NCBI RefSeq assembly: GCF_900109345.1 | Contig: NZ_FNZN01000010.1 | Location: 1 to 64,000 of the forward strand | DNA: 64,000 nucleotides | DNA from: Maribacter orientalis | GTDB lineage: Bacteria > Bacteroidota > Bacteroidia > Flavobacteriales > Flavobacteriaceae | Reading direction: 5' to 3' | In this document: piece after piece, positions 17,390 to 26,100 of the stretch | Numbering within the stretch: the first letter of the stretch is position 1 | How the letters are laid out: each line of letters begins with the position of its first letter | Program-made: the position numbers and the translations under genes | The notes under the pieces: model-generated | Told to the model about the DNA's origin: nothing | Database searches by the model: none | Seen by the model: only the letters and a program-made list of their open reading frames with translations

Positions 17390-18637
17390 TTAACTAATAA
17401 AACCTGCTCCTACGGTACTATTTGATTTTGTATCTATTAAGATAAACGAACCGTTTGTTCTATGATTTTTAAATTGGTCATAAAAAATAGGTTTATTTAA
17501 ACGGAAACTTACTTGGGCAATATCATTCATGCCCAACGATTCAGTTTCATTATCTATACCAGAATAATCTGGCGCTATCTTATGATGAACCTGTTCAACC
17601 TTTGCCAATACTTTATTAACACCATGCTGAACGATATATTTATTTCCAGCTGCTAAAGGCAATGAATCCATCCAAGAGATAGTGGCTGTAAATTGCTTGT
17701 CAACAGTAGGCAAGTCATCTACCTTCACTAACATATCACCACGACTCAAATTAATTTCATCCTCTAAAGTGATGGTTACCGACGACCTTCTTGAGGCAGT
17801 TTTATACTTCTTATCATAGAAGTATATATCCTTTATCTTAGAACGTGTTTGTGAGGGAAGCGCAACCACTTCATCACCTACACTTAATTCACCACCATAT
17901 ACTTTACCCGCAAATCCTCTAAAATCGTGATGTTCATCTGTTTTAGGTCGAATAACGTATTGCACCGGAAAACGTGGTGTACCTACATTGAAAATGTCTT
18001 TTCTATCCAACGCTTCAAAATGTTCTAAAAGCGACTGACCTTTATACCAAGCCATCTTTTCAGATTTATTTACCACATTATCACCTTTTAAAGCACTCAC
18101 TGGTATAAAGGTTATCTTCTGATCTTGATAATCACGTTTTGCCATCAATTCTTCAAAATCGGCTTTAATCGCATTATACGTTTCTTCAGAATAATCGACC
18201 AAATCCATTTTATTGATCGCCACTACAACATCCTTAATGCGTAATAAATTATTAATAAAAAAGTGTCTGTTTGTTTGCTCTATAACGCCTTTACGCGCAT
18301 CGATTAAAATAATCGCCGCTTGAGAAGTAGAAGCTCCCGTAACCATGTTACGCGTATATTCTACATGCCCAGGTGTATCTGCAATGATGTAACTTTTTGT
18401 TGCTGTAGAGAAATAGATATGGGCTACGTCAATAGTAATTCCCTGCTCCCGTTCTGCTACCAAACCATCTGTCGCTAAAGAGAAATCTAAATAATCATAT
18501 CCCTTTTGCTTACTGGTCTTTTCAATCGCGGCTAATTTATCGCTAGTCAATGATTTTGTATCGTACAGTATTCTTCCAATCAAGGTACTTTTACCATCAT
18601 CTACACTACCTGCCGTTGCTATTTTTAGTACTTCCAT
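17390..18637 (-). CDS. cysN: Sulfate adenylyltransferase subunit 1 (GTPase)
   Basis: A 415-residue EF-Tu-like GTPase that drives ATP sulfurylase. P-loop AGSVDDGKSTLIGR is at the N-terminus, followed by DTPGH and NKMD. Elongation-factor-like beta domains fill the rest. The length is that of a stand-alone CysN; the APS kinase (CysC) domain that some CysNC proteins carry is missing. It lies 83 bases after cysD and about 100 before the reductase gene, all on the minus strand. Confidence 0.95.
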   Translation of the reverse strand: MEVLKIATAGSVDDGKSTLIGRILYDTKSLTSDKLAAIEKTSKQKGYDYLDFSLATDGLVAEREQGITIDVAHIYFSTATKSYIIADTPGHVEYTRNMVTGASTSQAAIILIDARKGVIEQTNRHFFINNLLRIKDVVVAINKMDLVDYSEETYNAIKADFEELMAKRDYQDQKITFIPVSALKGDNVVNKSEKMAWYKGQSLLEHFEALDRKDIFNVGTPRFPVQYVIRPKTDEHHDFRGFAGKVYGGELSVGDEVVALPSQTRSKIKDIYFYDKKYKTASRRSSVTITLEDEINLSRGDMLVKVDDLPTVDKQFTATISWMDSLPLAAGNKYIVQHGVNKVLAKVEQVHHKIAPDYSGIDNETESLGMNDIAQVSFRLNKPIFYDQFKNHRTNGSFILIDTKSNSTVGAGFIS

Positions 18638-18720
18638 TTTTGTTTAGTTTTCGGTTGGCAGTTACAGTTGCCAGTTGAATCAAATTAAGACTGCTTACTG
18701 TTACTGAATACTGCCTTTTT

Positions 18721-19671
18721 CTAAAAGTATCCTTGTTGTTTTCTTTTTTCCATGGCTGCCTCAGAGCGCTTATCATCGATACGTGCCCCACGTTCCGATA
18801 TTGAAGAATCTCTAATTTCTTCCACTACTTTATCAATACTTGCGGCATCGGATAAGACTGCAGCCGTACAAGACATATCACCTACCGTACGAAAACGAAC
18901 CAAGCGTTCTTCTACAATCTCATCGTCTTCTCTAAAAACAATATCATCTTCTGCAGACCAAATCATTCCATCCCTAAAAAAAGTTTTACGTTTGTGAGCG
19001 AAGTAAATTGACGGAATTTCAAAGGCCTCATCTTTGATATAGGACCAAACATCTAATTCTGTCCAGTTAGATATTGGAAATACACGAACATTCTGACCTA
19101 GTTCAATTTGACCATTCAACATATCAAATAACTCTGGGCGCTGATTACGCTCATCCCATTGCCCGAAATCATCACGAACTGAAAATATTCGTTCCTTAGC
19201 CCTTGCTTTCTCCTCATCTCTACGTGCACCGCCAATACAAGCATCGAACTTAAACTCTTCGATAGCATCTAACAAAGTGGTTGTTTGTAGGCTATTTCTA
19301 CTTGAATACCTACCTGATTCCTCTTTTACTTTACCTTGGTCAATAGAATCTTGCACATTACGTACAATTAACTCCAAGCCCAATTCTTTTACCAACCGGT
19401 CTCTAAATTCTATAGTTTCAGGAAAATTATGACCTGTATCAATATGCATTAAAGGGAAAGGAATTTTTGAAGGCCAAAAGGCCTTTTGTGCCAAACGAAC
19501 CAATGTGATAGAATCTTTACCCCCAGAAAATAAAAGAACAGGCTTCTCAAACTGAGCAGCAACTTCCCTAATGATATAAATAGCTTCATTCTCAAGCGCA
19601 TTTATATGGGATGTATCTTTTAAAAGTTTTTGGGATGGTGTTACTTCCATTTCCGTGCTTGTATTACTCAT
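18721..19671 (-). CDS. cysD: Sulfate adenylyltransferase subunit 2
   Basis: A 316-residue ATP pyrophosphatase-fold enzyme that adenylates sulfate to APS together with CysN. PP-loop FSGGKDSITLVRLAQKA lies near residues 48-64. GGARRDEEKARAKERIFS, WTELDVWSYI and FRTVGDMSCTAAV are diagnostic of CysD. It sits 45 bases after cysH. The start chosen gives about 15 residues before the usual N-terminal helix, which is normal. Confidence 0.96.
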   Translation of the reverse strand: MSNTSTEMEVTPSQKLLKDTSHINALENEAIYIIREVAAQFEKPVLLFSGGKDSITLVRLAQKAFWPSKIPFPLMHIDTGHNFPETIEFRDRLVKELGLELIVRNVQDSIDQGKVKEESGRYSSRNSLQTTTLLDAIEEFKFDACIGGARRDEEKARAKERIFSVRDDFGQWDERNQRPELFDMLNGQIELGQNVRVFPISNWTELDVWSYIKDEAFEIPSIYFAHKRKTFFRDGMIWSAEDDIVFREDDEIVEERLVRFRTVGDMSCTAAVLSDAASIDKVVEEIRDSSISERGARIDDKRSEAAMEKRKQQGYF

Positions 19672-19716
19672 TATGCTTTTTTAGATAAATTATCTTTATT
19701 CTTCTCTTCCCGCTTA

Positions 19717-20340
19717 TTAACTATGTAATCCACATTCCCTGTTCTCCAGCACCTTTGTAGGGTCAAAATAGTTATGCTCGTTAGGTAATTTATATTTTTT
19801 TAAATAGGAATCTAACTGTGTATCGTTCCAATGGTAAAACGGACTCACTTTTAAAACGCCGTCTTTACTCAAGCTTAAAATATCTAAACTATCACGCAAG
19901 GCAGTCTGTCCTTTTCTCAGATTGGTAAACCAAACATCTGGTTTAAAATCTGACATTGCTCTTTTAAAAGGTTCCAACTTCACTTGCTCTGTAAATTCGA
20001 CATGTCGAGGGTCATCAATTTGTGGAATTCCCATTACCGCATCTCTATGTGCGGTTGTTTGCTTTGGGACATACAACTTGATATTCAAGCTCAATTTTTC
20101 TATCAATTCCTCAGCATGTTTATAAGTCTTAGGCGTATTGTAGCCTGTATCACACCAAACTACAGGAATATCGCCACTAACCTGAGATACCGCATGTAAT
20201 ATTGCAACTTCATAAGGTCTGAAATTGGTAGTCACTACCGGAGTTTTACCATGTTTCACTGCCCAAGAAATAATTTCTTCTGGTGGAATACCTTTAAACT
20301 GAACATTCAATTTTTGAACTTGTGACGCTGTTATTGCCAT
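19717..20340 (-). CDS. cysH: Phosphoadenylyl-sulfate (or adenylyl-sulfate) reductase
   Basis: A 207-residue thioredoxin-dependent reductase of the PAPS/APS reductase family. It ends in ENRECGLHS, which contains the catalytic cysteine and is the standard C-terminus. The only other cysteine is in VWCDTGYNTP, so the paired cysteines that bind 4Fe-4S in APS reductases are missing. By family rule this predicts PAPS as substrate, yet no APS kinase is encoded in this cluster. The gene lies 15 bases after the DUF2061 gene. Confidence 0.9.
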   Translation of the reverse strand: MAITASQVQKLNVQFKGIPPEEIISWAVKHGKTPVVTTNFRPYEVAILHAVSQVSGDIPVVWCDTGYNTPKTYKHAEELIEKLSLNIKLYVPKQTTAHRDAVMGIPQIDDPRHVEFTEQVKLEPFKRAMSDFKPDVWFTNLRKGQTALRDSLDILSLSKDGVLKVSPFYHWNDTQLDSYLKKYKLPNEHNYFDPTKVLENRECGLHS

Positions 20341-20355
20341 AGTATTATATCTTTA

Positions 20356-20619
20356 TTATTTGCCCCACTTAATTAAATTCCAAAAACGCTCATGAAAAAA
20401 GTACAATATCATTTTTGTAACAAAATCTATCGATGCTATTGAGGCAGCAACCGAAAATTCACCAGTAAGTATATACGATATTATTAAGGTATCTATAGTA
20501 CCTATTACTCTCCAACTAAAAGCTTTGGCGATACTCCGTATAGGTTTTTCAGATGTTTTATCGTCCTGATACGTTGTTTTGTTCTCTTTATTATTTAAAA
20601 TAAGTTGATCTGCAATCAT
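20356..20619 (-). CDS. DUF2061 small membrane protein
   Basis: An 87-residue protein. Residues 26-85 match the DUF2061 pattern (SIAKAFSWRVIGTIDTLIISYILTG, then HERFWNLIKWGK) with two hydrophobic helices. DUF2061 proteins have no established function. It is the first gene of the cysH-cysD-cysN operon, behind the candidate promoter and operators at 20643-20737, so a role in sulfate uptake or reduction is suggested by position only. No sulfate transporter is otherwise seen in the cluster. Confidence 0.85.
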   Translation of the reverse strand: MIADQLILNNKENKTTYQDDKTSEKPIRSIAKAFSWRVIGTIDTLIISYILTGEFSVAASIASIDFVTKMILYFFHERFWNLIKWGK

Positions 20620-20642
20620 CTTTTACCTTAATTTTTATTACC

Positions 20643-20660
20643 CTACTAATTTAATAGAGT
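20643..20660 (-). promoter_or_regulatory. Candidate operator overlapping the cys operon start site
   Basis: On the minus strand ACTCTATTAAATTAGTAG lies 3 bases after a -7 box. It matches 15 of 18 positions of ACTCTATAGATTTAGTAG, found in inverted orientation at 20720-20737. A repressor bound here would cover the transcription start. The Rrf2 gene next door is the obvious candidate. Confidence 0.55.
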
Positions 20661-20663
20661 TTT

Positions 20664-20671
20664 CAAAAATA
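20664..20671 (-). promoter_or_regulatory. Candidate -7 promoter element of the cys operon
   Basis: TATTTTTG on the minus strand matches the Bacteroidota -7 consensus TAnnTTTG exactly. It lies 45 bases upstream of the DUF2061 start codon. I do not see a convincing -33 TTG at the usual distance, which would suit an activated or weak promoter. Confidence 0.45.
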
Positions 20672-20719
20672 GAATTTATTTTCAAAGTAGGTCGCCTAAA
20701 ACAGATATAAATTTAATTT

Positions 20720-20737
20720 ACTCTATAGATTTAGTAG
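20720..20737 (+). promoter_or_regulatory. Candidate operator, second copy, upstream of cys promoter
   Basis: ACTCTATAGATTTAGTAG, the inverted partner of 20643-20660, about 50 bases further upstream. Two inverted copies bracketing the -7 box, plus a third relative at 17327-17345, point to one regulator for the whole cluster. Confidence 0.5.
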
Positions 20738-20821
20738 ATTATTAATAAAATGACCTGAAAATTTAATAATTCGCAGAATTACATTTATCCAGATTGGTAA
20801 AATTTAATTAAAGTGAGATAT

Positions 20822-21232
20822 CTAGGAGATAATATCTCTTAAGGTGTTTTTTCGATACACCTCTAAAGCACTATCACGTACTTGTAGCATTAGTTTGTGT
20901 ACTGAACATGCTTGTTCATCAGGACAATCATCACAAGATTCGTAGAAATTTAAACTAACACAGGGCACCATTGCTATAGGGCCTTCTAATACCCGCATTA
21001 CATCGGTCATCGAAATTTCTTCTGGCGTCTTCAAAAGATAATAACCTCCACCTTTACCTTTTTTTGATCCTAGAAATCCTGTTTTCCTGAGACTTAAAAG
21101 AATACTTTCTAAGAATTTTTGAGATATGTTCTCCTTCTCAGCAATCTCTGAAATCTGTACAGGCTTTTTATCTTTCTGTGAAGCTAAATAAGCAAGGGCC
21201 TTTAACCCGTATTTTGTCTTTTTGGAGAGCAT
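20822..21232 (-). CDS. Rrf2-family transcriptional regulator
   Basis: A 136-residue winged-helix protein. Residues 1-65 hold the DNA-binding domain (ISEIAEKENISQKFLESILLSLRKTG followed by the wing GSKKGKGGGYYL). Near residues 92-112 it has PCVSLNFYESCDDCPDEQACSVH, a cysteine cluster similar in place to the Fe-S ligands of IscR/NsrR, so redox or cluster sensing is possible. Related CymR proteins sense cysteine status and repress sulfur genes. It is upstream of the sulfate assimilation operon on the same strand, separated by about 200 bases with two candidate operators. I infer that it regulates the cluster. Confidence 0.9.
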   Translation of the reverse strand: MLSKKTKYGLKALAYLASQKDKKPVQISEIAEKENISQKFLESILLSLRKTGFLGSKKGKGGGYYLLKTPEEISMTDVMRVLEGPIAMVPCVSLNFYESCDDCPDEQACSVHKLMLQVRDSALEVYRKNTLRDIIS

Positions 21233-21322
21233 GATGCTAAGATAGCCAAATAAAAAAATAATGCCGAAATACTTTAAGGCACAATTTCAACGTTTATAAG
21301 ATTCAAACAAAAAAAAAAATTC

Positions 21323-21850
21323 ATGAAAAAATTATTCTTATTATCTATTTTCACAGTATTTACCCTTGTATTCTCGTCATGTTCTAAAGATGAAGATGGT
21401 GTTTCTGATGCAAGTGAATCTAAAATTGCAGGTTCTTGGAATTTGACAGCACTAGAGACAACTGACGGAAGGTCTGACACGAATTTTGAAGGAACTTCGA
21501 TTCCTACCACTTTCGATGCAATAGGAAAGGATTTTGACACCGTTGTAACGTTTTCAGAGGAACCTCAAATTGTAACAAGTGAAGGGTCATACACTACCGT
21601 ATTAACTACCACCGTTATGGGTGAAACTACAACACAGGAAGAAGCAGGTGAAGATTTTTTTCAATCTGACGAATGGAGATTAGATGGTAGCACACTTTAT
21701 TTTGGAACCGGTGTAGAAGAAGTTGGTTTCACGATAACCGAACTTACCGATTCTAAAATGTCACTTCGATATAAAATGGATGAGACTGTAGATTTCTTTG
21801 GAGTAACAACTAGCGTTAGTGCTACGTATAATATGACATTGACAAAATAA
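21323..21850 (+). CDS. Lipocalin-like lipoprotein
   Basis: A 175-residue exported protein with signal peptide KKLFLLSIFTVFTLVFSSC. Lipidation is expected at Cys20 and is followed by SKDEDG, a surface-export-like acidic tail seen in Bacteroidota lipoproteins. From residue 35, KIAGSWNLTALETTDG and repeated strand pairs resemble the lipocalin-like family (PF13648-type). The function is unknown. It stands alone on the plus strand between two minus-strand sulfur operons and has its own terminator. Confidence 0.78.
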   Translation: MKKLFLLSIFTVFTLVFSSCSKDEDGVSDASESKIAGSWNLTALETTDGRSDTNFEGTSIPTTFDAIGKDFDTVVTFSEEPQIVTSEGSYTTVLTTTVMGETTTQEEAGEDFFQSDEWRLDGSTLYFGTGVEEVGFTITELTDSKMSLRYKMDETVDFFGVTTSVSATYNMTLTK

Positions 21851-21871
21851 ACTGCTACCAGTTTAGTATAT

Positions 21872-21902
21872 AAAAAAAACCCGGTATGTACCGGGTTTTT
21901 TT
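21872..21902. terminator. Bidirectional rho-independent terminator
   Basis: A-run, stem CCCGGTA, loop TG, TACCGGG, then seven T. It serves the lipocalin-like gene on the plus strand and the metZ operon on the minus strand. Confidence 0.9.
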
Positions 21903-21918
21903 ATGATTAATTTTGAGT

Positions 21919-23091
21919 TTAACCCAATGCCTGTTCAATATCTCCAATAATATCATCTATATGTTCCAACCCGACCGATATACGCACCATTCCATCAGAT
22001 ATACCTACTGCTGCTCGTTCTTCAACACTTAATTTACTATGCGTTGTTGATGCCGGGTGGGTAACTATAGTTCTAGAATCGCCCAAGTTAGCAGAAAGGG
22101 ACAATAGTTTAATGGAATCGAAAAACTCCCTACCCGCTTCTAAACCGCCTTTTACCTCAAATGCGACTACACAACCACCAGCCTTCATTTGCTTTTTAGC
22201 AATCTCATATTTAGGATGTGATTTTAGAAATGGATATTTGACCCAATTTACATTTTCGTTTCCTTCAAGATATTCCGCCAATTTTAATGCATTTTCACAG
22301 TGCCTATCTACCCGTACGGCCAAGGTTTCCAAACTTTTGGATAGCACCCATGCGTTAAACGGTGATAACGCCGGACCAGTAATTCGAGAAAAACGATATA
22401 CTTTATCCATCAAATCCGCACTACCCACTGTAATACCCGCCAAAACTCTACCCTGACCATCCATCAACTTAGTACCAGAATGGATAACTAAATCGGCACC
22501 GAATTTTATTGGCTGCTGTAAATAAGGTGTAGCGAAACAATTATCTATAATTAGAATAAGATTGTTTCTTTTAGCAATCTTACCTAATTCTTCCAAATCC
22601 AATACATCCACTCCCGGGTTCGTAGGTGTTTCTGCATAAAGTATTTTAGTATTCGGAGTTATAAGACTCTCAATCGTCTCTAATTCATCAATCTTGAAAT
22701 ACGAATGATCAATATTCCATTTTGGAAAGAAATTGTTAAACAATGAATGCGTTGAACCGAATATACTTCTAGCAGATAAGATATGGTCTCCACTATCCAA
22801 TAACGCAGCCAAGGTTGAAAAAACAGCGGCCATACCCGATGCAAATGCAAAGCCGTTTTCTGCACCTTCCATCTGACATACTTTCTCTATAAACTCAGAT
22901 GAATTCGGATTAGAGTATCTCGAATAAATATTACGCTCTTTCTCCTCTGCAAATGATGCCCTCATATCTTCTGCATCCTCAAAAACAAAACTAGAGGTCA
23001 AATACAAAGGAACAGAATGCTCCAGATTCTCACTTCGTTTTAATTGCGTACGTATTGCGTTTGTTTCAAATTTATTATTGTTCTCTTTCAT
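21919..23091 (-). CDS. metZ: Cys/Met PLP enzyme, probable O-acylhomoserine sulfhydrylase
   Basis: A 390-residue gamma-replacement enzyme of the Cys/Met metabolism family. Marks are YSRYSNPNSSEFIEKVCQMEG, FASGMAAVFSTLAAL, the pocket AETPTNPGVDVLDL, the PLP lysine in LVIHSGTKLMDGQGRVL, and SLSANLGDSRTIVTHPASTTH. The closest pattern is O-succinylhomoserine sulfhydrylase (MetZ). The neighbouring acetyltransferase domain would supply O-acetylhomoserine, so the true substrate may be the acetyl ester. It is the third gene of the metY operon and the second sulfhydrylase-type enzyme in it. Confidence 0.88.
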   Translation of the reverse strand: MKENNNKFETNAIRTQLKRSENLEHSVPLYLTSSFVFEDAEDMRASFAEEKERNIYSRYSNPNSSEFIEKVCQMEGAENGFAFASGMAAVFSTLAALLDSGDHILSARSIFGSTHSLFNNFFPKWNIDHSYFKIDELETIESLITPNTKILYAETPTNPGVDVLDLEELGKIAKRNNLILIIDNCFATPYLQQPIKFGADLVIHSGTKLMDGQGRVLAGITVGSADLMDKVYRFSRITGPALSPFNAWVLSKSLETLAVRVDRHCENALKLAEYLEGNENVNWVKYPFLKSHPKYEIAKKQMKAGGCVVAFEVKGGLEAGREFFDSIKLLSLSANLGDSRTIVTHPASTTHSKLSVEERAAVGISDGMVRISVGLEHIDDIIGDIEQALG

Positions 23092-23160
23092 CTTTTAACT
23101 CTATTCTCAATTTACTTTTCCATTATTTAGCAGCTCGTACTCCTACCCTCTAACATTAAA

Positions 23161-26100
23161 TCACCCTTTCTCCGCTATCCTCAATATATCACCAAATACA
23201 CCCCTTGCCGTAACCGCTGCACCAGCACCAGCACCTTGAATTACAAGCGGATTTTCGCCGTACGATTCCGTATAAATTTCTATAATAGAATCTGAACCTT
23301 TCACCTGCCCCAAAGCACTTTCTTTTGGTACGGATATCAGTTTCACATCTAGAACCCCTTTTTCCTTTTGCAGGTTTCCATGCAAATCACCTACATAACG
23401 AAGTACATGATTTGGCTTTTGATTCTTTTTAATCTCATTGAACTTTGCATCCAACACCTCTAAATGTTCCATGAAGAAATCTACATTCCCATCTTGTAAC
23501 TTTTTCGGGATAAGGTTATCAATATGAATATCTGAAAACTCATTATGTAAATCGAGTTCACGCGCTAAAATCAATAATTTACGACCAACATCGTTACCAG
23601 ATAAATCCTCCCTTGGGTCAGGTTCTGTAAAACCTTGTTGCATGGCATCCTTTAATATGGACGAAAACGGTAAATCGATTTCAGAAAATGTATTAAAAAT
23701 ATAACTTAACGAACCTGAAAACACCCCTTTAATTCTGGTAATATTTTCACCGGATAAATGCAATAATTTTATCGTATCGATTAACGGAAGACCAGCACCT
23801 ACATTGGTTTCATACAAATATTGCTTTTGGTTCTTCTGTAATTCTTCTCGTAATAATTGATAAAAATCATAACGCAATGTATTCGCAATTTTATTGGAAG
23901 ACACGATATCAAAACCATGCTCTACAAAGTCAAAATAATTAGCTACAAAATCTTGACTTGCCGTATTATCTATAATAATTAAATTCTCTAAATGATGCCG
24001 CTTTGCAAAATCGAAAACATCTTGAATTTTATAGGATTTACCATTTTGATTAAGATTCGTTTTCCAATTTTTGGTCATGCCCTTTTCATTCAACAAAATC
24101 TTTTTGGAGTTCGCTATACCAAATACTCGAAGATCTAACTTCTTACGTTCCTTAATTGTTTTGGCAGATTTCAATATTTGATCTATCAATGTACCACCAA
24201 CATTACCATGACCAAAAATGACCACATTGATTTTTTTGCTGATTCCAAAAACCTGACCGTGCATAACATTTACGGCCTTATATAAATCAGATTTCTTAAC
24301 GACCAAACTTACATTCTTACCTGACACCGTATTATTGAATAATAAGGGAACAATTTGATTTTTTATCAGCGCATTGAATGGATTATGAAATGTACTTAAA
24401 TCTTGCCCTACTATTGATATAATTGAAACATCATCCATCACCGTAATCATATTGATATCTTGCGACTCAAAATCGTGACTAAATTCATTCTCTAAGGCCA
24501 ACTTTGCTCTCTTAGCTTTATCCTTTTTTACCACCAAGCCAATTCCTCTTTCCGAAGAACCTTGAGAAATAATGCTTACACTAATATTGCTAGCTTCTAA
24601 AGCTTTAAATATTCTCGCATCAACACCGACCTTGCCTAACAATCCACGGCCTTCGATATTGATCATGGCAACATCTTCAATCACAGAAAGTGACTTTATA
24701 CCTTCTTTGCTCGATTTCGCACTAATTAAAGTCCCTTCATTATCATCATTATACGTATTCAAAATACGCAACGGAATATTCTTTTCTATTAACGGAATAA
24801 TGGTCTTAGCGTGTAAAATTGTCGCTCCAAAATTTGCAAGCTCATTAGCTTCTGCATAAGAAAGGTTAGCTAGCTTTTTCGCCTCTGGCACATAATCAGG
24901 ATTTGCCGTATAAATACCATCTACATGGGTATAGTTCTGTAATTCTTCGGCATCTAAAAAATTCGCCAATAACGCTGCGGAATAGTTACTTCCATTTCTT
25001 CCTAATGTGGTCGTCTCACCATCTAAGGTAGAAGAAATAAACCCGGTAATAACAGCCACGGTATCTTTCGGAATTTCTGCAAATTTCAACAAAACCCTTT
25101 CTTTCGACTCAGCCTCTAAAACTTTAGCATCACCAAACGTATTATCAGTTTTGATAACATCTCGGGTGTCTACCATTTTGGCTTTTATTCCTTTTCCTAT
25201 CAATAATTTGGTCACTAGTTTCGCAGAAATAAGCTCCCCATACGCCAACACCTCATCCTTAATTTTGGCACTATAGTCTCCCAACAACGATACACCTTCA
25301 TACAACTTCGCCAAACCTTTAAACTCCGCTGATAAACTAACATTAGTGTAAGTATGTTTTTGATACTTTTCTAGCGCTTCGAAATCAGTTTTATAATCTT
25401 TTCCTTTGGCAGCTTTTTCTAAAATAGATTCTAACTGGTCCGTTGCCTTTTCTCTTGCGGATAATACAATGGCAATGTTCTCATCATTATTTACTTTGTT
25501 CTTGACAATATCTAACACGCGCTCAAGTCCTTCACCATTGCTCAATGACTTACCTCCAAACTTCAAGATTTTAATTTTCTTGATGTTGCCATTGGTATTA
25601 AAAATACCCGTCAGCAATTTTTCCATTTGGTCGAACTCGATCAAAAATGCATCATGACCGTGTAACGATTGTACCTCACCATACGTAACATTGCTTTTCG
25701 CTTGCGCCAATTGCTTGAACGTATCTTTATTTTCTTGTGCAGTAAAGAACATATCAGAATCCACACCAATAATATGAATATTGGTATTACTATTCTGAAG
25801 TTTGATAAAATTCTGTTCTCCTCCCCTTGTAACATCAATGGTCTTCAATAGTTGGTTCATCAACTTATACGCAGATAACTGAAAACGCTCTTGAAGCTTA
25901 TCGCCATGATGCATCAGCCAGCTTTCTACATTAAAAACCTTAAGCTCCTCATTAGTGCTTCTTTTGAAACGCTCTTTAAAGGATGCCGGCGTGCGGTAGC
26001 ACAACATAGCATGCATACGCGCATCATGAACGGGTTGTTTCGAATTCACCAAAAACTGTTCTTGTATCTGGCAATTGGCAATCAACCAATCGGTAGATTT

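Noticed and set aside
18606-18791. 61-residue frame between cysN and cysD on the minus strand
   Set aside because: It overlaps the ends of both genes, has low-complexity content and no family resemblance; it is an out-of-frame shadow.
21274-21540. 88-residue minus-strand frame under the lipocalin-like gene
   Set aside because: It is entirely antisense to a gene with a good lipoprotein signal; its own sequence shows no family.
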